Assembly: GCA_963169455.1 (NCBI GenBank)
Contig: CAUJDW010000018.1
Coordinates: 1 to 35,129 of the forward strand
Direction: 5' to 3'
DNA: 35,129 bases
From: Bacteroidota bacterium
GTDB lineage: Bacteria > Bacteroidota > Bacteroidia > Chitinophagales > Saprospiraceae
Positions 17,922 through 26,214 of this stretch are shown piece by piece. The notes beneath the pieces are model-generated. The model did no database searches. It was not told the DNA's origin and saw only the letters and a list, made by a program, of their open reading frames with translations. The position numbers were made by a program, and so were the translations under genes. Position 1 is the stretch's first letter, and every line of letters starts with the position of its first letter.

Positions 17922-18038
17922 CAGGCCCTCAACAATATTGCCATACAGCAATATAGCAATACAGCAATATAGCCGTATAGCCATATAGCCATATAGCAAT
18001 ACAGCAATATAGCCATATAGCAATATAGCCAGGGCCTG
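17922..18038. repeat. 8-bp microsatellite (about 12 units) with flanking inverted repeats
   Basis: From 17937 to 18030 the sequence is a run of octamers of the forms ATAGCAAT, ACAGCAAT and ATAGCCAT, about 11 full units plus a partial one. It is flanked by CAGGCCCT (17922-17929) and its exact complement AGGGCCTG (18031-18038). A -7-like box TACTTTTG lies upstream at 17897-17904, which would place the array in the 5' leader of the AI-2E permease gene (ATG 18052). A second short hairpin (GGCCTG/CAGGCC) ends just before that ATG. Confidence 0.85.
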
Positions 18039-18051
18039 CAACACCCAGGCC

Positions 18052-19107
18052 ATGCCCATACGCCCCTACATTCGCCCTGCCGCCTTTCTGCTGATGTTGT
18101 TTGGCATCACGGCGGCCTTTTTCGGAATGATCAGGCCTTTTCTGATGGCCATCTTCTGGGCGGCCCTGCTTGCCCTGGTTTTCCAGCGGCCATACCGCCT
18201 GTTGCGCCTGCGGCTTCGCGGGCGCAGCAACCTCGCCGCCAGCCTGTCCACCCTGTTGATCGTCCTGATCGTCGTGCTGCCTGTTTCCCTCATCGTGCTG
18301 GCGCTCGTCAATCAAAGCGTGGAGGTTTATCAGAAAATTCAATCCGGGGAATGGGACCTGGCCAAGGTGGTGGATTTTATTCAGCGCGAATTGCCGCACC
18401 TGGAGGAACTGCTTGAAGATGCCGGTTTTCCGCCGGAGCGCCTGCGGGAGAGCCTCAGCAGTTTTGCTGTAACGGCGACAGGCGCCATTGCCGACCGGCT
18501 GCTTCTGTACACCCAGAACGCCATTGCCTTTACCGCCCAGTTTTTCCTGATGTTATACGTGCTGTTTTTCTTCCTGCGCGATGGCCGGAAGATGATGCGC
18601 GACATCATCAACGTGCTGCCCTTCGGCAATGCCTGGGAACGGATGCTGATCAACCGCTTTTCCAGCGTTGCCCGGGCGACCTTGAAGGGGACGCTCATCG
18701 TGGCAGTGGTGCAGGGCACGATCGGCGGCCTGATGTTCGCCCTCCTGGGGATCGACGGAGCCCTCTTCTGGGGCGTGGTGATGACCCTGCTGTCTCTGCT
18801 GCCGGTAGGCGGCAGCGGGCTGGTATGGGCGCCAACAGCCGTCATTCTTGCGGTGCAGGGCCTTTGGGGCAAAGCTGTTGCCCTCCTGATTGTCGGCGCA
18901 CTGGGCATCGGGCTGATCGATAACCTGCTGCGCCCCATCCTGGTAGGGCGGGACACCAAGATGCCGGACTACCTCGTGCTGCTGGCTACCCTCGGGGGGC
19001 TGGGCTGGTTCGGCCTGAGCGGCTTTGTGCTCGGCCCGGTGATCGCCGCCCTGTTCCTCACTTTCTGGCAGACCGCGGGGAAGGAGTACGGGGGGGCGGA
19101 GGAGTGA
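18052..19107 (+). CDS. AI-2E family transporter (permease)
   Basis: A 351-aa integral membrane protein of normal family length. Hydrophobic segments are at about residues 10-45, 62-88, 160-178, 213-270 and 278-340, giving roughly eight membrane spans. The family motif region is present in its usual form (LYVLFFFLRDGRKM, GTIGGLMFALLGI, LLPVGGSGLVWAP, LIDNLLRPILVG, GLSGFVLGPVIAALF). Members of this family (PF01594) have been linked to export of AI-2 (TqsA), to Na+/H+ exchange, or to export of other small molecules, so the substrate is open. Its leader carries the 8-bp microsatellite at 17937-18030 and a hairpin abutting the start codon, either of which could influence translation. Confidence 0.88.
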   Translation: MPIRPYIRPAAFLLMLFGITAAFFGMIRPFLMAIFWAALLALVFQRPYRLLRLRLRGRSNLAASLSTLLIVLIVVLPVSLIVLALVNQSVEVYQKIQSGEWDLAKVVDFIQRELPHLEELLEDAGFPPERLRESLSSFAVTATGAIADRLLLYTQNAIAFTAQFFLMLYVLFFFLRDGRKMMRDIINVLPFGNAWERMLINRFSSVARATLKGTLIVAVVQGTIGGLMFALLGIDGALFWGVVMTLLSLLPVGGSGLVWAPTAVILAVQGLWGKAVALLIVGALGIGLIDNLLRPILVGRDTKMPDYLVLLATLGGLGWFGLSGFVLGPVIAALFLTFWQTAGKEYGGAEE

Positions 19108-19198
19108 TTCAATAGGTCAGTAGGTCGCACGTCACCCAGTCGCCAAGTCATACGCCTGGGTGTCGAATGTCGGCAAAAAAAATTATTACCTTAGCCCC

Positions 19199-22100
19199 AT
19201 GTCCAGCACCCGTCGATTAGCCGCCATCATGTTCACTGATATCCAGGGGTATACGGCGCTGATGCAGCAGAATGAGCAGCAGGCGATCCGGGCCCGGGAT
19301 AAGCACCGGCGCATCTTCAATTCCACCACCGAAAAGTACAGAGGAAAGGTTCTGCAATACTATGGCGACGGCACCCTGAGCATCTTCGACAGTGCGATCG
19401 ATGCAGTAAAATGCGGGATTGAGATGCAACTGGGGTTCCGGATGGAGCCCGTTATCCCGGTGCGGATAGGCATTCATACCGGCGATATTTTTTTCAGCGA
19501 TGAGGAGATTGTCGGGGATAGCGTAAATGTGGCTTCCCGCATCGAATCCCTGGCCGTTTCCGGCAGTGTTTTTATCTCAGAGAAGGTTTATGACGAGGTC
19601 AAAAACCAGGAAGGCATACAAGCTACCCGGCTGAAGGCATTTAGGCTGAAGAACATAGAACAACCGGTTGTCGTTTATGCCATTTCCAATGAAGGGCTGG
19701 TAGTTCCCAACCCGGAAGAGATTGTCGGGAAGACGGAACCGGAGGATTCCCCGCTTCCCGGAGGGGCCGGACAGCAGCAGGCCCCGCCCGGCGCGGGAAG
19801 CGCCCCTTTTTTAGCCACAAAACTTTTCATCCCCCCGCCCCGCCCCAAAGCCGTCGCGCGCCCCCGCCTGATCGAGCGCCTGAACGAAGTATTGCATCGC
19901 AGACTGGCCCTGATTTCCGCGCCCGCTGGTTTTGGCAAAACCACGCTAGCCAGCGAATGGGCGGCCGGTTGCGGGCTCCCGCTGGCCTGGTTGTCCCTGG
20001 ATGAAAGGGATAGCGATCCTTCCCGTTTTCTCGGCTATCTCATTGCTGCGCTGCAGGCGATTAAAGAAAACCTTGGAGCGGGGCCCCTGGGCCTGCTTCA
20101 ATCCCCTCAGCCGCCGCCCATGGAATCGATCCTGACGGCCCTGCTCAACGAGGCCGCCGCCATCCCCGGCCATTTTGTGCTCGTCCTCGACGACTACCAC
20201 ATCGTCGATTCCCAGGCGGTGGACCAGGCCCTTGGTTTTTTGCTGGAGTACATGCCTTCGCAAATGCACCTGGTTATTACCACGCGGGAGGACCCCAACC
20301 TTCCCCTGCCCCGCCTGCGCGTCCGGAGCCAGTTGACGGAAATACGGGCTTCCGACTTGCGCTTTACGCCCGCCGAAGCCGCCGGGTTTCTCAACCAGGC
20401 CATGGGGCTGAACCTTCCGGGGGAAGCCGTGGAGGCCCTGGAGGCCCGCACCGAAGGCTGGATCGCCGGGCTGCAGATGGCGGCTTTATCGATGCAGGGG
20501 CGGGCCGATACGGCCGGTTTTATACAGGCCTTCACCGGCAGCCACCGCTTCATCCTCGATTATCTGGCCGAAGAGGTGCTGCATCAGCAGCCCGAGCGGG
20601 TCCGCCATTTCTTACTTCAGACCTCGATCCTGGACAAGCTGTGCGGCCCCTTGTGTGATGCCGTTACCGGAGAAGACGATGGTAAAGAAATGCTGGAAGC
20701 GCTGGAGCGGGGCAACCTCTTTGTCGTTCACCTGGACGACGAGCGCCGGTGGTTCCGCTATCACCACCTCTTCGCGGAGGTGCTTCGGTCGCGCCTGATG
20801 GAAATATTACCCGGCCAGTCGCAGGGCATGCATCTTCGGGCGAGCGAGTGGTATGATGGGAATGGCCTGCGCGCCGATGCGGTTCATCATGCCCTGGCCG
20901 CCAAAGACTTCGAGCGGGCTGCGGCCCTGGCCGAGCTGTCCTGGCCGGAAATGGACGGGCAGTTCCAGTCCGCCGCCTGGCTGAAATGGGTGCGGGCCCT
21001 GCCGGACGAGCTTATCCGCCTCCGGCCGGTGCTCATCATGGGCTACGCCTGGGCTTTTCTGAACGATGGCGAACTGGAAGCTGGCCAGGCCCGGCTCCGG
21101 GAGGTGGAACAATGGCTGGAAATTTCATCAGGGAATAGCCGGCAGCCGGAAGCCCTGTCTGCCGGAATGGTTGTTGTGGACGAAGGGCAGTTTCGCTCCC
21201 TGCCGGCTTCTGTGGCGATCGCCCGGGCCTACATTGCCCAGGCGCTCGGGGATGTGGCCGGCACCGTGGAGCATGCCCGGCATGCCTTCCGCCTTTTGCC
21301 GGAGGAAGACCATGTCGGGCGCGGCCAGGCTGCCGCCCTGCTGGGGCTCACCCATTGGGCCAGCGGAAACCTGGAAGCCGCCTATCAGGCCCTTTCTGAT
21401 ACGATGGGGCATTTTCTCAGGGCCGGTTACCTGCAGTTTGCGGTCAGCGTCACCTACGGGCTGGCCGATATCCGGATCGCGCAGGGCCGCCTTGGCGACG
21501 CTGTAAAGGCATACGAGCATTCTCTGCGGCTGGTGGCGGAACAGCCCGGGCCGGTACCGCGGGGCACGGCGGACCTTTACCTGGGGCTGGGCGGCCTGCA
21601 CCGGGAGCGGGGCGAACTGGAAGCCGCCGCCCGGCAATTGGAGAAAAGTGAGGAGTTGGGCCTGCAGGCCGCCTTGCCGGATTGGCCCTGGCGCCTCTGC
21701 GTCGCAAAGGCGCAGCTTCAAGAGTCCCTTGGCGATGTTGATGGCGCGCTCGGCCAGCTCGATGAGGCGCAACGGCTGTATTACAGAAATCCCATGCCCG
21801 ATGTGCGCCCCATTGCGGCCATCCGGGCGCGCCTGCTGGCCCGGCAGGGCCGGCTGGCGGAAGCCCAGGCCTGGGTGCGCCAGCTCGGCCTGTCCGTCGA
21901 TGAAGAACTCAGCTTCCTCCATGAATTTGAGCACCTCGCCTTTTCTACTATACTTATCGCCCAGGGGAGAAGCGGCCAGCCCGGGCCATTTTTTGAGGAC
22001 GCCGACAAACTGCTGAACCGCCTCCTGGAAGCCGCAGAAGCCGGCGGGCGGACGGGCAGCGCCATAGAGGTACTGATACAGCAGGCGCTCGCCTGCGAAG

Positions 22101-22540
22101 CCCAGGGCAATGTTCCATTGGCGCTCGAACCCCTGTCCCGAGCCCTGTCTCTGGCAGCCCCCGAAGGCTACATCCGCGCCTTTGCCGACGAAGGCCGCCC
22201 AATGGCCCGGCTGTTGTCCGAAGCCGCTGCCCGCGGGCTGATGCCGGCTTATGTGCGCCGCCTGCTGTCGGCAGTTGGGGGCGGGGAAGCGATGCTGGAA
22301 GAACAACCGGCTCAGCCTTTGGTGGCGCCCTCCGTCCAACCCCTCATTGAACCCCTGAGCGAACGCGAGCTGGAAATCCTTCGCCTCATCGATCAGGGGC
22401 TCTCCAACCAGGAGATCAGCGAGCGGCTGTTCCTCGCCCTGAGTACGGTGAAAGGGCATAACCGGAACATTTTTGGCAAACTGGGCGCTGAAAGGCGCAC
22501 GGAAGCGGTGGCAAGGGCGCGGGAGCTGGGGTTGTTGTAA
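19199..22540 (+). CDS. Class III nucleotide cyclase fused to a MalT-like STAND ATPase/LuxR regulator
   Basis: A 1113-aa protein. Residues 1-170 are a class III adenylate/guanylate cyclase domain: metal-binding Asp14 (MFTDIQGYT) and Asp57 (YYGDG), Asp107 (GDSVNVASR), and transition-state residues Asn110 and Arg114. By position, the residue that normally is the adenine-selecting Lys appears to be Gln53 (VLQYYGDG). After a Pro/Gly linker comes a MalT-type NTPase with Walker A near residue 244 (SAPAGFGKTT) and Walker B near 330 (FVLVLDDYH), winged-helix and TPR-like helical repeats to about residue 1000, and a C-terminal LuxR HTH (about 1050-1113; LSERELEILRLIDQGLSNQEI). Known MalT proteins bind an inducer and ATP, oligomerise and activate promoters. 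The start ATG follows AT-rich sequence with TACCTTAG (19187-19194), a near -7 box so close that the mRNA may be leaderless. No target operon adjoins it. Confidence 0.88.
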   Translation: MSSTRRLAAIMFTDIQGYTALMQQNEQQAIRARDKHRRIFNSTTEKYRGKVLQYYGDGTLSIFDSAIDAVKCGIEMQLGFRMEPVIPVRIGIHTGDIFFSDEEIVGDSVNVASRIESLAVSGSVFISEKVYDEVKNQEGIQATRLKAFRLKNIEQPVVVYAISNEGLVVPNPEEIVGKTEPEDSPLPGGAGQQQAPPGAGSAPFLATKLFIPPPRPKAVARPRLIERLNEVLHRRLALISAPAGFGKTTLASEWAAGCGLPLAWLSLDERDSDPSRFLGYLIAALQAIKENLGAGPLGLLQSPQPPPMESILTALLNEAAAIPGHFVLVLDDYHIVDSQAVDQALGFLLEYMPSQMHLVITTREDPNLPLPRLRVRSQLTEIRASDLRFTPAEAAGFLNQAMGLNLPGEAVEALEARTEGWIAGLQMAALSMQGRADTAGFIQAFTGSHRFILDYLAEEVLHQQPERVRHFLLQTSILDKLCGPLCDAVTGEDDGKEMLEALERGNLFVVHLDDERRWFRYHHLFAEVLRSRLMEILPGQSQGMHLRASEWYDGNGLRADAVHHALAAKDFERAAALAELSWPEMDGQFQSAAWLKWVRALPDELIRLRPVLIMGYAWAFLNDGELEAGQARLREVEQWLEISSGNSRQPEALSAGMVVVDEGQFRSLPASVAIARAYIAQALGDVAGTVEHARHAFRLLPEEDHVGRGQAAALLGLTHWASGNLEAAYQALSDTMGHFLRAGYLQFAVSVTYGLADIRIAQGRLGDAVKAYEHSLRLVAEQPGPVPRGTADLYLGLGGLHRERGELEAAARQLEKSEELGLQAALPDWPWRLCVAKAQLQESLGDVDGALGQLDEAQRLYYRNPMPDVRPIAAIRARLLARQGRLAEAQAWVRQLGLSVDEELSFLHEFEHLAFSTILIAQGRSGQPGPFFEDADKLLNRLLEAAEAGGRTGSAIEVLIQQALACEAQGNVPLALEPLSRALSLAAPEGYIRAFADEGRPMARLLSEAAARGLMPAYVRRLLSAVGGGEAMLEEQPAQPLVAPSVQPLIEPLSERELEILRLIDQGLSNQEISERLFLALSTVKGHNRNIFGKLGAERRTEAVARARELGLL

Positions 22541-22744
22541 AAGGGGGAGCAGGTGTTCGAGTGTTCGGGTGTTTTGGTGGCGCCGTCCTGGCGCGGGAGA
22601 AAGATAAACTGCTCATCAAATAACTTTGCACAGGATTAGCACGCAGCTATTTGTATCCAACAGCTGTACCTTCCCAACCGGGAGGAACTAAGGGCGGAAG
22701 TGGAGTGAATTTATGAGGAGGAATGAATTATCGGGAGCATCGCA

Positions 22745-23044
22745 TCACTTCCTTCCTTCCCACCTTCGAGGATCCCGGCTGCTTTGCATAATCGCCAGGA
22801 TAAAAACATCGCCTTCTACGATTTTGAAGAGCAGGTTGTACCCAAACCGTTGGACGACGGCCCTGCGTTTTTCGCCAAGCACTTTTGGAAAGAGAAAGGG
22901 GTTTTGCTCCAGGAGTTCAATCACTTCGGTGAGTTCTGCCAGTAATTCGAAGCCCAGGCCGGTTCTCTGGCCCTCCAGCTAAGCGTAGGCCTCATCGAGG
23001 TCTTGTTCGGCTTCGGGTTGGATGATGACATGGTATCCTGCCAT
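22745..23044 (-). pseudogene. RelE/ParE family toxin interrupted by one nonsense codon
   Basis: Reading the minus strand from ATG 23044 gives 99 aligned residues to a TGA at 22747-22745, with one in-frame TAG at 22981-22979 (codon 22). The text is a full RelE/ParE toxin: MAGYHVIIQPEAEQDLDEAY, then the stop, then EGQRTGLGFELLAEL, PFLFPKVLGEKRRAVVQRF, YNLLFKIVEGDVFILAI and the C-terminal SSRDPRRWEGR. At the stop position related toxins usually have Trp (AYxWY/L), so TGG to TAG explains it. There is no other stop or frameshift. RelE/ParE toxins cleave mRNA on the ribosome or poison gyrase. The ATG overlaps the antitoxin stop by one base (TGATG). It is probably inactive as read, although amber read-through or a sequencing error cannot be excluded. 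Confidence 0.85.
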
Positions 23045-23259
23045 CAGTGCGCTCTATATTTCGAGAGGACATCTCTGGCAGGCTTGCCCACGGATTCCCC
23101 CTTGTCCAAAGCCTCTTCTCGGTGGTTCAGCTCCTCCATCCATGCTTCCGACAACTGGAAATCATCTTTCGCCAGGAGCTCGATCATAAAGTGCATCAGC
23201 TCTGCCTGCTCCATCCGGCTGAGTTTGCTGACTTCTTCTTTTATGGCTTGGATACTCAT
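23044..23259 (-). CDS. Addiction-module antitoxin of the RelE/ParE toxin
   Basis: A 71-aa protein resembling the short putative addiction module component family (PF09720/TIGR02574 type): MSIQAIKEEVSKLSRMEQAE, then LSEAWMEELNHREEALDKGE and SVGKPARDVLSKYRA. Such proteins neutralise the adjacent RelE/ParE toxin by covering it, and many are repressors of their own operon. It ends one base into the start of the toxin gene, the usual antitoxin-first order. The antitoxin is intact while the toxin carries a nonsense codon. It follows hsdM by 100 bp and may be transcribed from its own promoter; TAACTTTA (minus strand, near 23311) is one mismatch from the -7 consensus. Confidence 0.8.
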   Translation of the reverse strand: MSIQAIKEEVSKLSRMEQAELMHFMIELLAKDDFQLSEAWMEELNHREEALDKGESVGKPARDVLSKYRAH

Positions 23260-23359
23260 ATCATTCAGGGTTTATTATGGCCGGTTCTGTTTTTCCGTCA
23301 CATAAAGTTAACAGTTTTATGGGAGGAATCGTTGCCGGGGAGTCAATACCAACTTCCAT

Positions 23360-24835
23360 CTACCCCAACCCATCCAACAACTCCCGAAAACTTTCCAACC
23401 CAGCCTCCAGATTCTCAATGATCTCTACCGCCAATTCATCCGGATCGGGGAGGTTATCCAAATCGGCCAGCGATTGGTCTTTGATCCAGAAGATGTCGAG
23501 ACTGGTCTTGTCGCGGGCGAGGATCTCGTCGTAGGGAAATTTGCGCCAGCGGCCGTCGGGATCGTCTTTGGACCATGTTTCCTGGCGTTGATGCAGCTTG
23601 CCGGGCCGGTAGCAATCGATGAAATCCCGGAGGTGCTCGAACCGCATGGGGTTCTGCTTCTTGGTGAAGTGGATGTTGGTGCGGAAATCGTAGATCCACA
23701 CTTCTTTGGTCCAAGGGTCCTTGCTGGCCGGTTTGTTGTCGAAGAAAATGACGTTGGCTTTTACGCCTTGTGCGTAGAAGATGCCGGTCGGCAGGCGCAG
23801 GATGGTGTGTAGATTTGTATTTTGCAGCAGCTTTTTGCGCACTGTTTCACCGGCACCGCCTTCAAACAAGACGTTGTCCGGTACGACAACTGCGGCCTGC
23901 CCATCGATTTTCAGCATGGTGCGGATGTGCTGTACGAAATTGAGCTGCTTGTTGGAAGTTGATGCCCAAAAATCCTGACGGTTATAGCTCAGTTCTTCTT
24001 TGACCTGCTCGCCTTCTTCATTAGTGCTGGTCATCGAAGATTTTTTGCCGAATGGTGGATTGGCTAATACGTAATCGAACCGCGTGCCGGGGTCGGCGAT
24101 CAGGGCGTCGTTGCGGTGGATGGAGGGTTCGTGGTCGAGGTCGCCGATGTTGTGCAGGAAGAGGTTCATCAGGCACAGGCGGTGGGTACTGGCGACGATC
24201 TCCCAACCGTGGAAGGTTTGGTACTTCAGGAATTGTTTCTGCCCCCGGTCGAGTTGATATTCCCGGGTTAGGAAATCGTAGGCGGCGAGAAAGAACCCTC
24301 CGGTGCCGCAGGCCGGGTCTGCGATAGTTTTGCCCGGTTCTGGCCGTATACATTCGGCCATGGCTTGGATCAGGGCGCGGGGCGTAAAATACTGGCCGGC
24401 GCCCGATTTAGTATCCTCGGCGTTCTTTTCCAGCAGGCCTTCGTAGATATCGCCTTTGACATCGGCCCCCATCATCACCCAGTTTTCTTCCTTGATCATA
24501 TGAATGACCTTGTACAGCTTGGCCGGGTCCTGAATTTTGTTCTGGGCTTTGAAGAATATTTCGCCGAGCATGCCGCGTTCTTTGCCTAACTCCCGGAGCA
24601 TGGTGACGTAGTGAGATTCCAGCTCTGCCCCACGTTTACTGACGAGGCTCTCCCAGTTGTATTCGGTGGGTATTTTGATATCCCGGTTATAGGGGGGCTT
24701 AGCGTACTCGTCGGCCATTTTCAGGAACAAAAGGAAGGTCAATTGCTCAAGGTAGTCGCCATAGCCGACGCCGTCGTCGCGCAGGACGTTGCAGAAAGAC
24801 CAGACTTTTTGGACGATGGAGGCGGTGTTGGACAT
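23360..24835 (-). CDS. hsdM: Type I restriction-modification DNA methyltransferase subunit (HsdM)
   Basis: A 491-aa protein of normal length. The start at 24835 (MSNTASIVQKVWSFCNVLRD) is the usual HsdM beginning; 22 further upstream in-frame residues have no conservation signature. The HsdM N-terminal helical domain spans about residues 1-125. The N6-adenine methyltransferase domain has GQYFTPR (147-153), motif I DPACGTGG (173-180) for S-adenosylmethionine and motif IV NPPF (259-262) for catalysis. In the complex, two M subunits with one S subunit methylate adenine in the target sequence, protecting DNA from HsdR. It is the last R-M gene, 19 bp after the HipA-N-like gene, so in the same transcript. 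The methylation target is set by the hsdS state. Confidence 0.95.
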   Translation of the reverse strand: MSNTASIVQKVWSFCNVLRDDGVGYGDYLEQLTFLLFLKMADEYAKPPYNRDIKIPTEYNWESLVSKRGAELESHYVTMLRELGKERGMLGEIFFKAQNKIQDPAKLYKVIHMIKEENWVMMGADVKGDIYEGLLEKNAEDTKSGAGQYFTPRALIQAMAECIRPEPGKTIADPACGTGGFFLAAYDFLTREYQLDRGQKQFLKYQTFHGWEIVASTHRLCLMNLFLHNIGDLDHEPSIHRNDALIADPGTRFDYVLANPPFGKKSSMTSTNEEGEQVKEELSYNRQDFWASTSNKQLNFVQHIRTMLKIDGQAAVVVPDNVLFEGGAGETVRKKLLQNTNLHTILRLPTGIFYAQGVKANVIFFDNKPASKDPWTKEVWIYDFRTNIHFTKKQNPMRFEHLRDFIDCYRPGKLHQRQETWSKDDPDGRWRKFPYDEILARDKTSLDIFWIKDQSLADLDNLPDPDELAVEIIENLEAGLESFRELLDGLG

Positions 24836-24854
24836 TGAAATCGAATTTTCCGAA

Positions 24855-25253
24855 TCAAACGGCCAGAAGCCGAAAAGGGTTAGTAATGGATCGTTCACCA
24901 AAGCGCTTTAACAGAGCTGCCTCATTGTGTGCATCGATCTTTTCTTTCAAAATTATCTTTTGAACCTTGGGTTGCCCTAATCCCGGAATCCGATGGGCGA
25001 AAAAGGGTGGCAATTCCTCAGACTGGTATGTTTTGTTGATATCCGGGAAATCAATCAGTGGTTTCAGGCGGCCTTGCGCCTTAAACGCTTCCGAATAAGA
25101 AAACTGCCAGATGCTATCGCTCAGTGTTAGTTGGCCGATTTCCAAATCTTCATACATCAGCCGGAATGCTGCTTTGCCTTCTATCGGAGTAATCGACGCT
25201 GCTCGCCCATCCGCCTTCCAAAGATTCTTAAGCTTCGAAATGATGTCCGGCAT
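24855..25253 (-). CDS. Stand-alone HipA N-terminal domain-like protein (HipS-like)
   Basis: A 132-aa protein lying between hsdS and hsdM (gaps of 37 and 19 bp), so part of the same operon. From residue 25 its text follows the HipA N-terminal subdomain: RLMYEDLEIGQLTL, IWQFSYSEAF, then YQSEELPPFFAHRIPGLG and a C-terminal helix with LLKRFGER. No kinase catalytic region follows. In HipBST systems the corresponding piece is a separate small protein, HipS, that acts as the antitoxin of the short kinase HipT; in ordinary HipA it is fused to the kinase. No HipT or HipB gene was seen in the window. It could therefore be an orphan regulator or an adaptor of the R-M complex. The domain call is from motif reading and is moderately sure; the role is inference. 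Confidence 0.6.
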   Translation of the reverse strand: MPDIISKLKNLWKADGRAASITPIEGKAAFRLMYEDLEIGQLTLSDSIWQFSYSEAFKAQGRLKPLIDFPDINKTYQSEELPPFFAHRIPGLGQPKVQKIILKEKIDAHNEAALLKRFGERSITNPFRLLAV

Positions 25254-25290
25254 TATTGGGATGTTTTGATTTATACTTGGCCATTAGAAC

Positions 25291-26214
25291 TTATTTGGCT
25301 TGATACAGTTTTATCCTTCTCAACAACTCCCCCGCCGGTTCATCCCCCGGGTCCTGCGGCACTAACCGGCCCTCAAAGGCCTTTTTCAAAATGCTCTGTC
25401 GAAGCGCCTCCGATTGCAACAGCGCCCGCTCGATCTCCTGCTCCAGATGGTCGCAGACGGAGAGCCGGGATTCGATGGCTTGGACGATTTGGTGTTGTTC
25501 TTCTAGGTTGCAAATTGGAACAAACAAATTACCTACTTTATTTAAACTTAATGTATATAATCCTGAAGTTGAACTTGATACTTTCCGAATGATATCCCTT
25601 CCCAGAGGGGATAAAAGCCAATAGAGGGTAAATAGAGATGTTTCCTTTAGGAACATTCTCACTTTAACCAAGTGGTTCTGATGCACGCAAGGAGATATTT
25701 TCCCATTCCATTTTGCGACTCTGCCAATCTGATCTGGGCTGCCATTTCCTTCAACCACCAGTAGGTCATCCTCCTGAAGAAGTACCTTATTCAATTCTCT
25801 ATCGTCTACACCAATCATTTTTATTTCATCTAGGTCTAAACGATTTGAGTAAACATTGGCAACTCTTAAATATGGAAGTTGAAGTGGATAATCTTTTCGT
25901 TTCGAGTTTTTTGTCAAACCACCGATTACTTCAGCCAAATAGAAAACCTGCACCCACATCCACCCCTCCGGCAATCCCGGCAGCCCCTCCAATTCCGCGG
26001 CCGTCAGCGGCGGATACGCCTTGGGCCGGGCCGGTTTGGAAGGTTTTCTTCCCTGCTTGCCGCCGGCCTCCCATACCGCCACCGCCTGTTTCCATTCGGC
26101 CAGTTGCTGCTCATACTGCCGCTGCCGTTCGGCCTGAATCTGCCCGAGAAGTTCCGCTGCCGACGTCCGACGTTCGACGTTCGACGTTCGACATCCGACT
26201 GCTCCCTCCGCCAT
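25291..26214 (-). CDS. hsdS: HsdS, downstream half (second target-recognition domain), out of frame with upstream half
   Basis: This 307-aa open frame begins at an ATG just upstream of the 7-bp repeat and carries the linker helix (SAAELLGQIQAERQRQYEQQ), the second target-recognition domain (about residues 80-225; PEGWMWVQVFYLAEVIGG) and the C-terminal conserved helix (LEEQHQIVQAIESRL, LRQSILKKAFEGRLVPQDP). The frame differs from that of the upstream half, so a complete S subunit is not made from the sequence as read. Gaining one 7-bp repeat unit or losing two restores one open frame of about 500 codons, normal for HsdS. Separate translation from the internal ATG is possible, but no good ribosome-binding site precedes it. 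Confidence 0.88.
   Translation of the reverse strand: MAEGAVGCRTSNVERRTSAAELLGQIQAERQRQYEQQLAEWKQAVAVWEAGGKQGRKPSKPARPKAYPPLTAAELEGLPGLPEGWMWVQVFYLAEVIGGLTKNSKRKDYPLQLPYLRVANVYSNRLDLDEIKMIGVDDRELNKVLLQEDDLLVVEGNGSPDQIGRVAKWNGKISPCVHQNHLVKVRMFLKETSLFTLYWLLSPLGRDIIRKVSSSTSGLYTLSLNKVGNLFVPICNLEEQHQIVQAIESRLSVCDHLEQEIERALLQSEALRQSILKKAFEGRLVPQDPGDEPAGELLRRIKLYQAK

Noticed and set aside
17937-18030. Short regular repeats resembling a CRISPR array
   Set aside because: The period is 8 bp with no spacers; it is a microsatellite.
21128-22459. 443-codon minus-strand open frame inside the cyclase-MalT gene
   Set aside because: Antisense shadow: the plus strand carries the TPR and LuxR domains in frame, and the minus product has no recognisable domain.
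22621-22628. TAACTTTG, an exact -7 consensus on the plus strand
   Set aside because: No plus-strand gene follows and no -33 element is seen; the downstream genes are on the minus strand.
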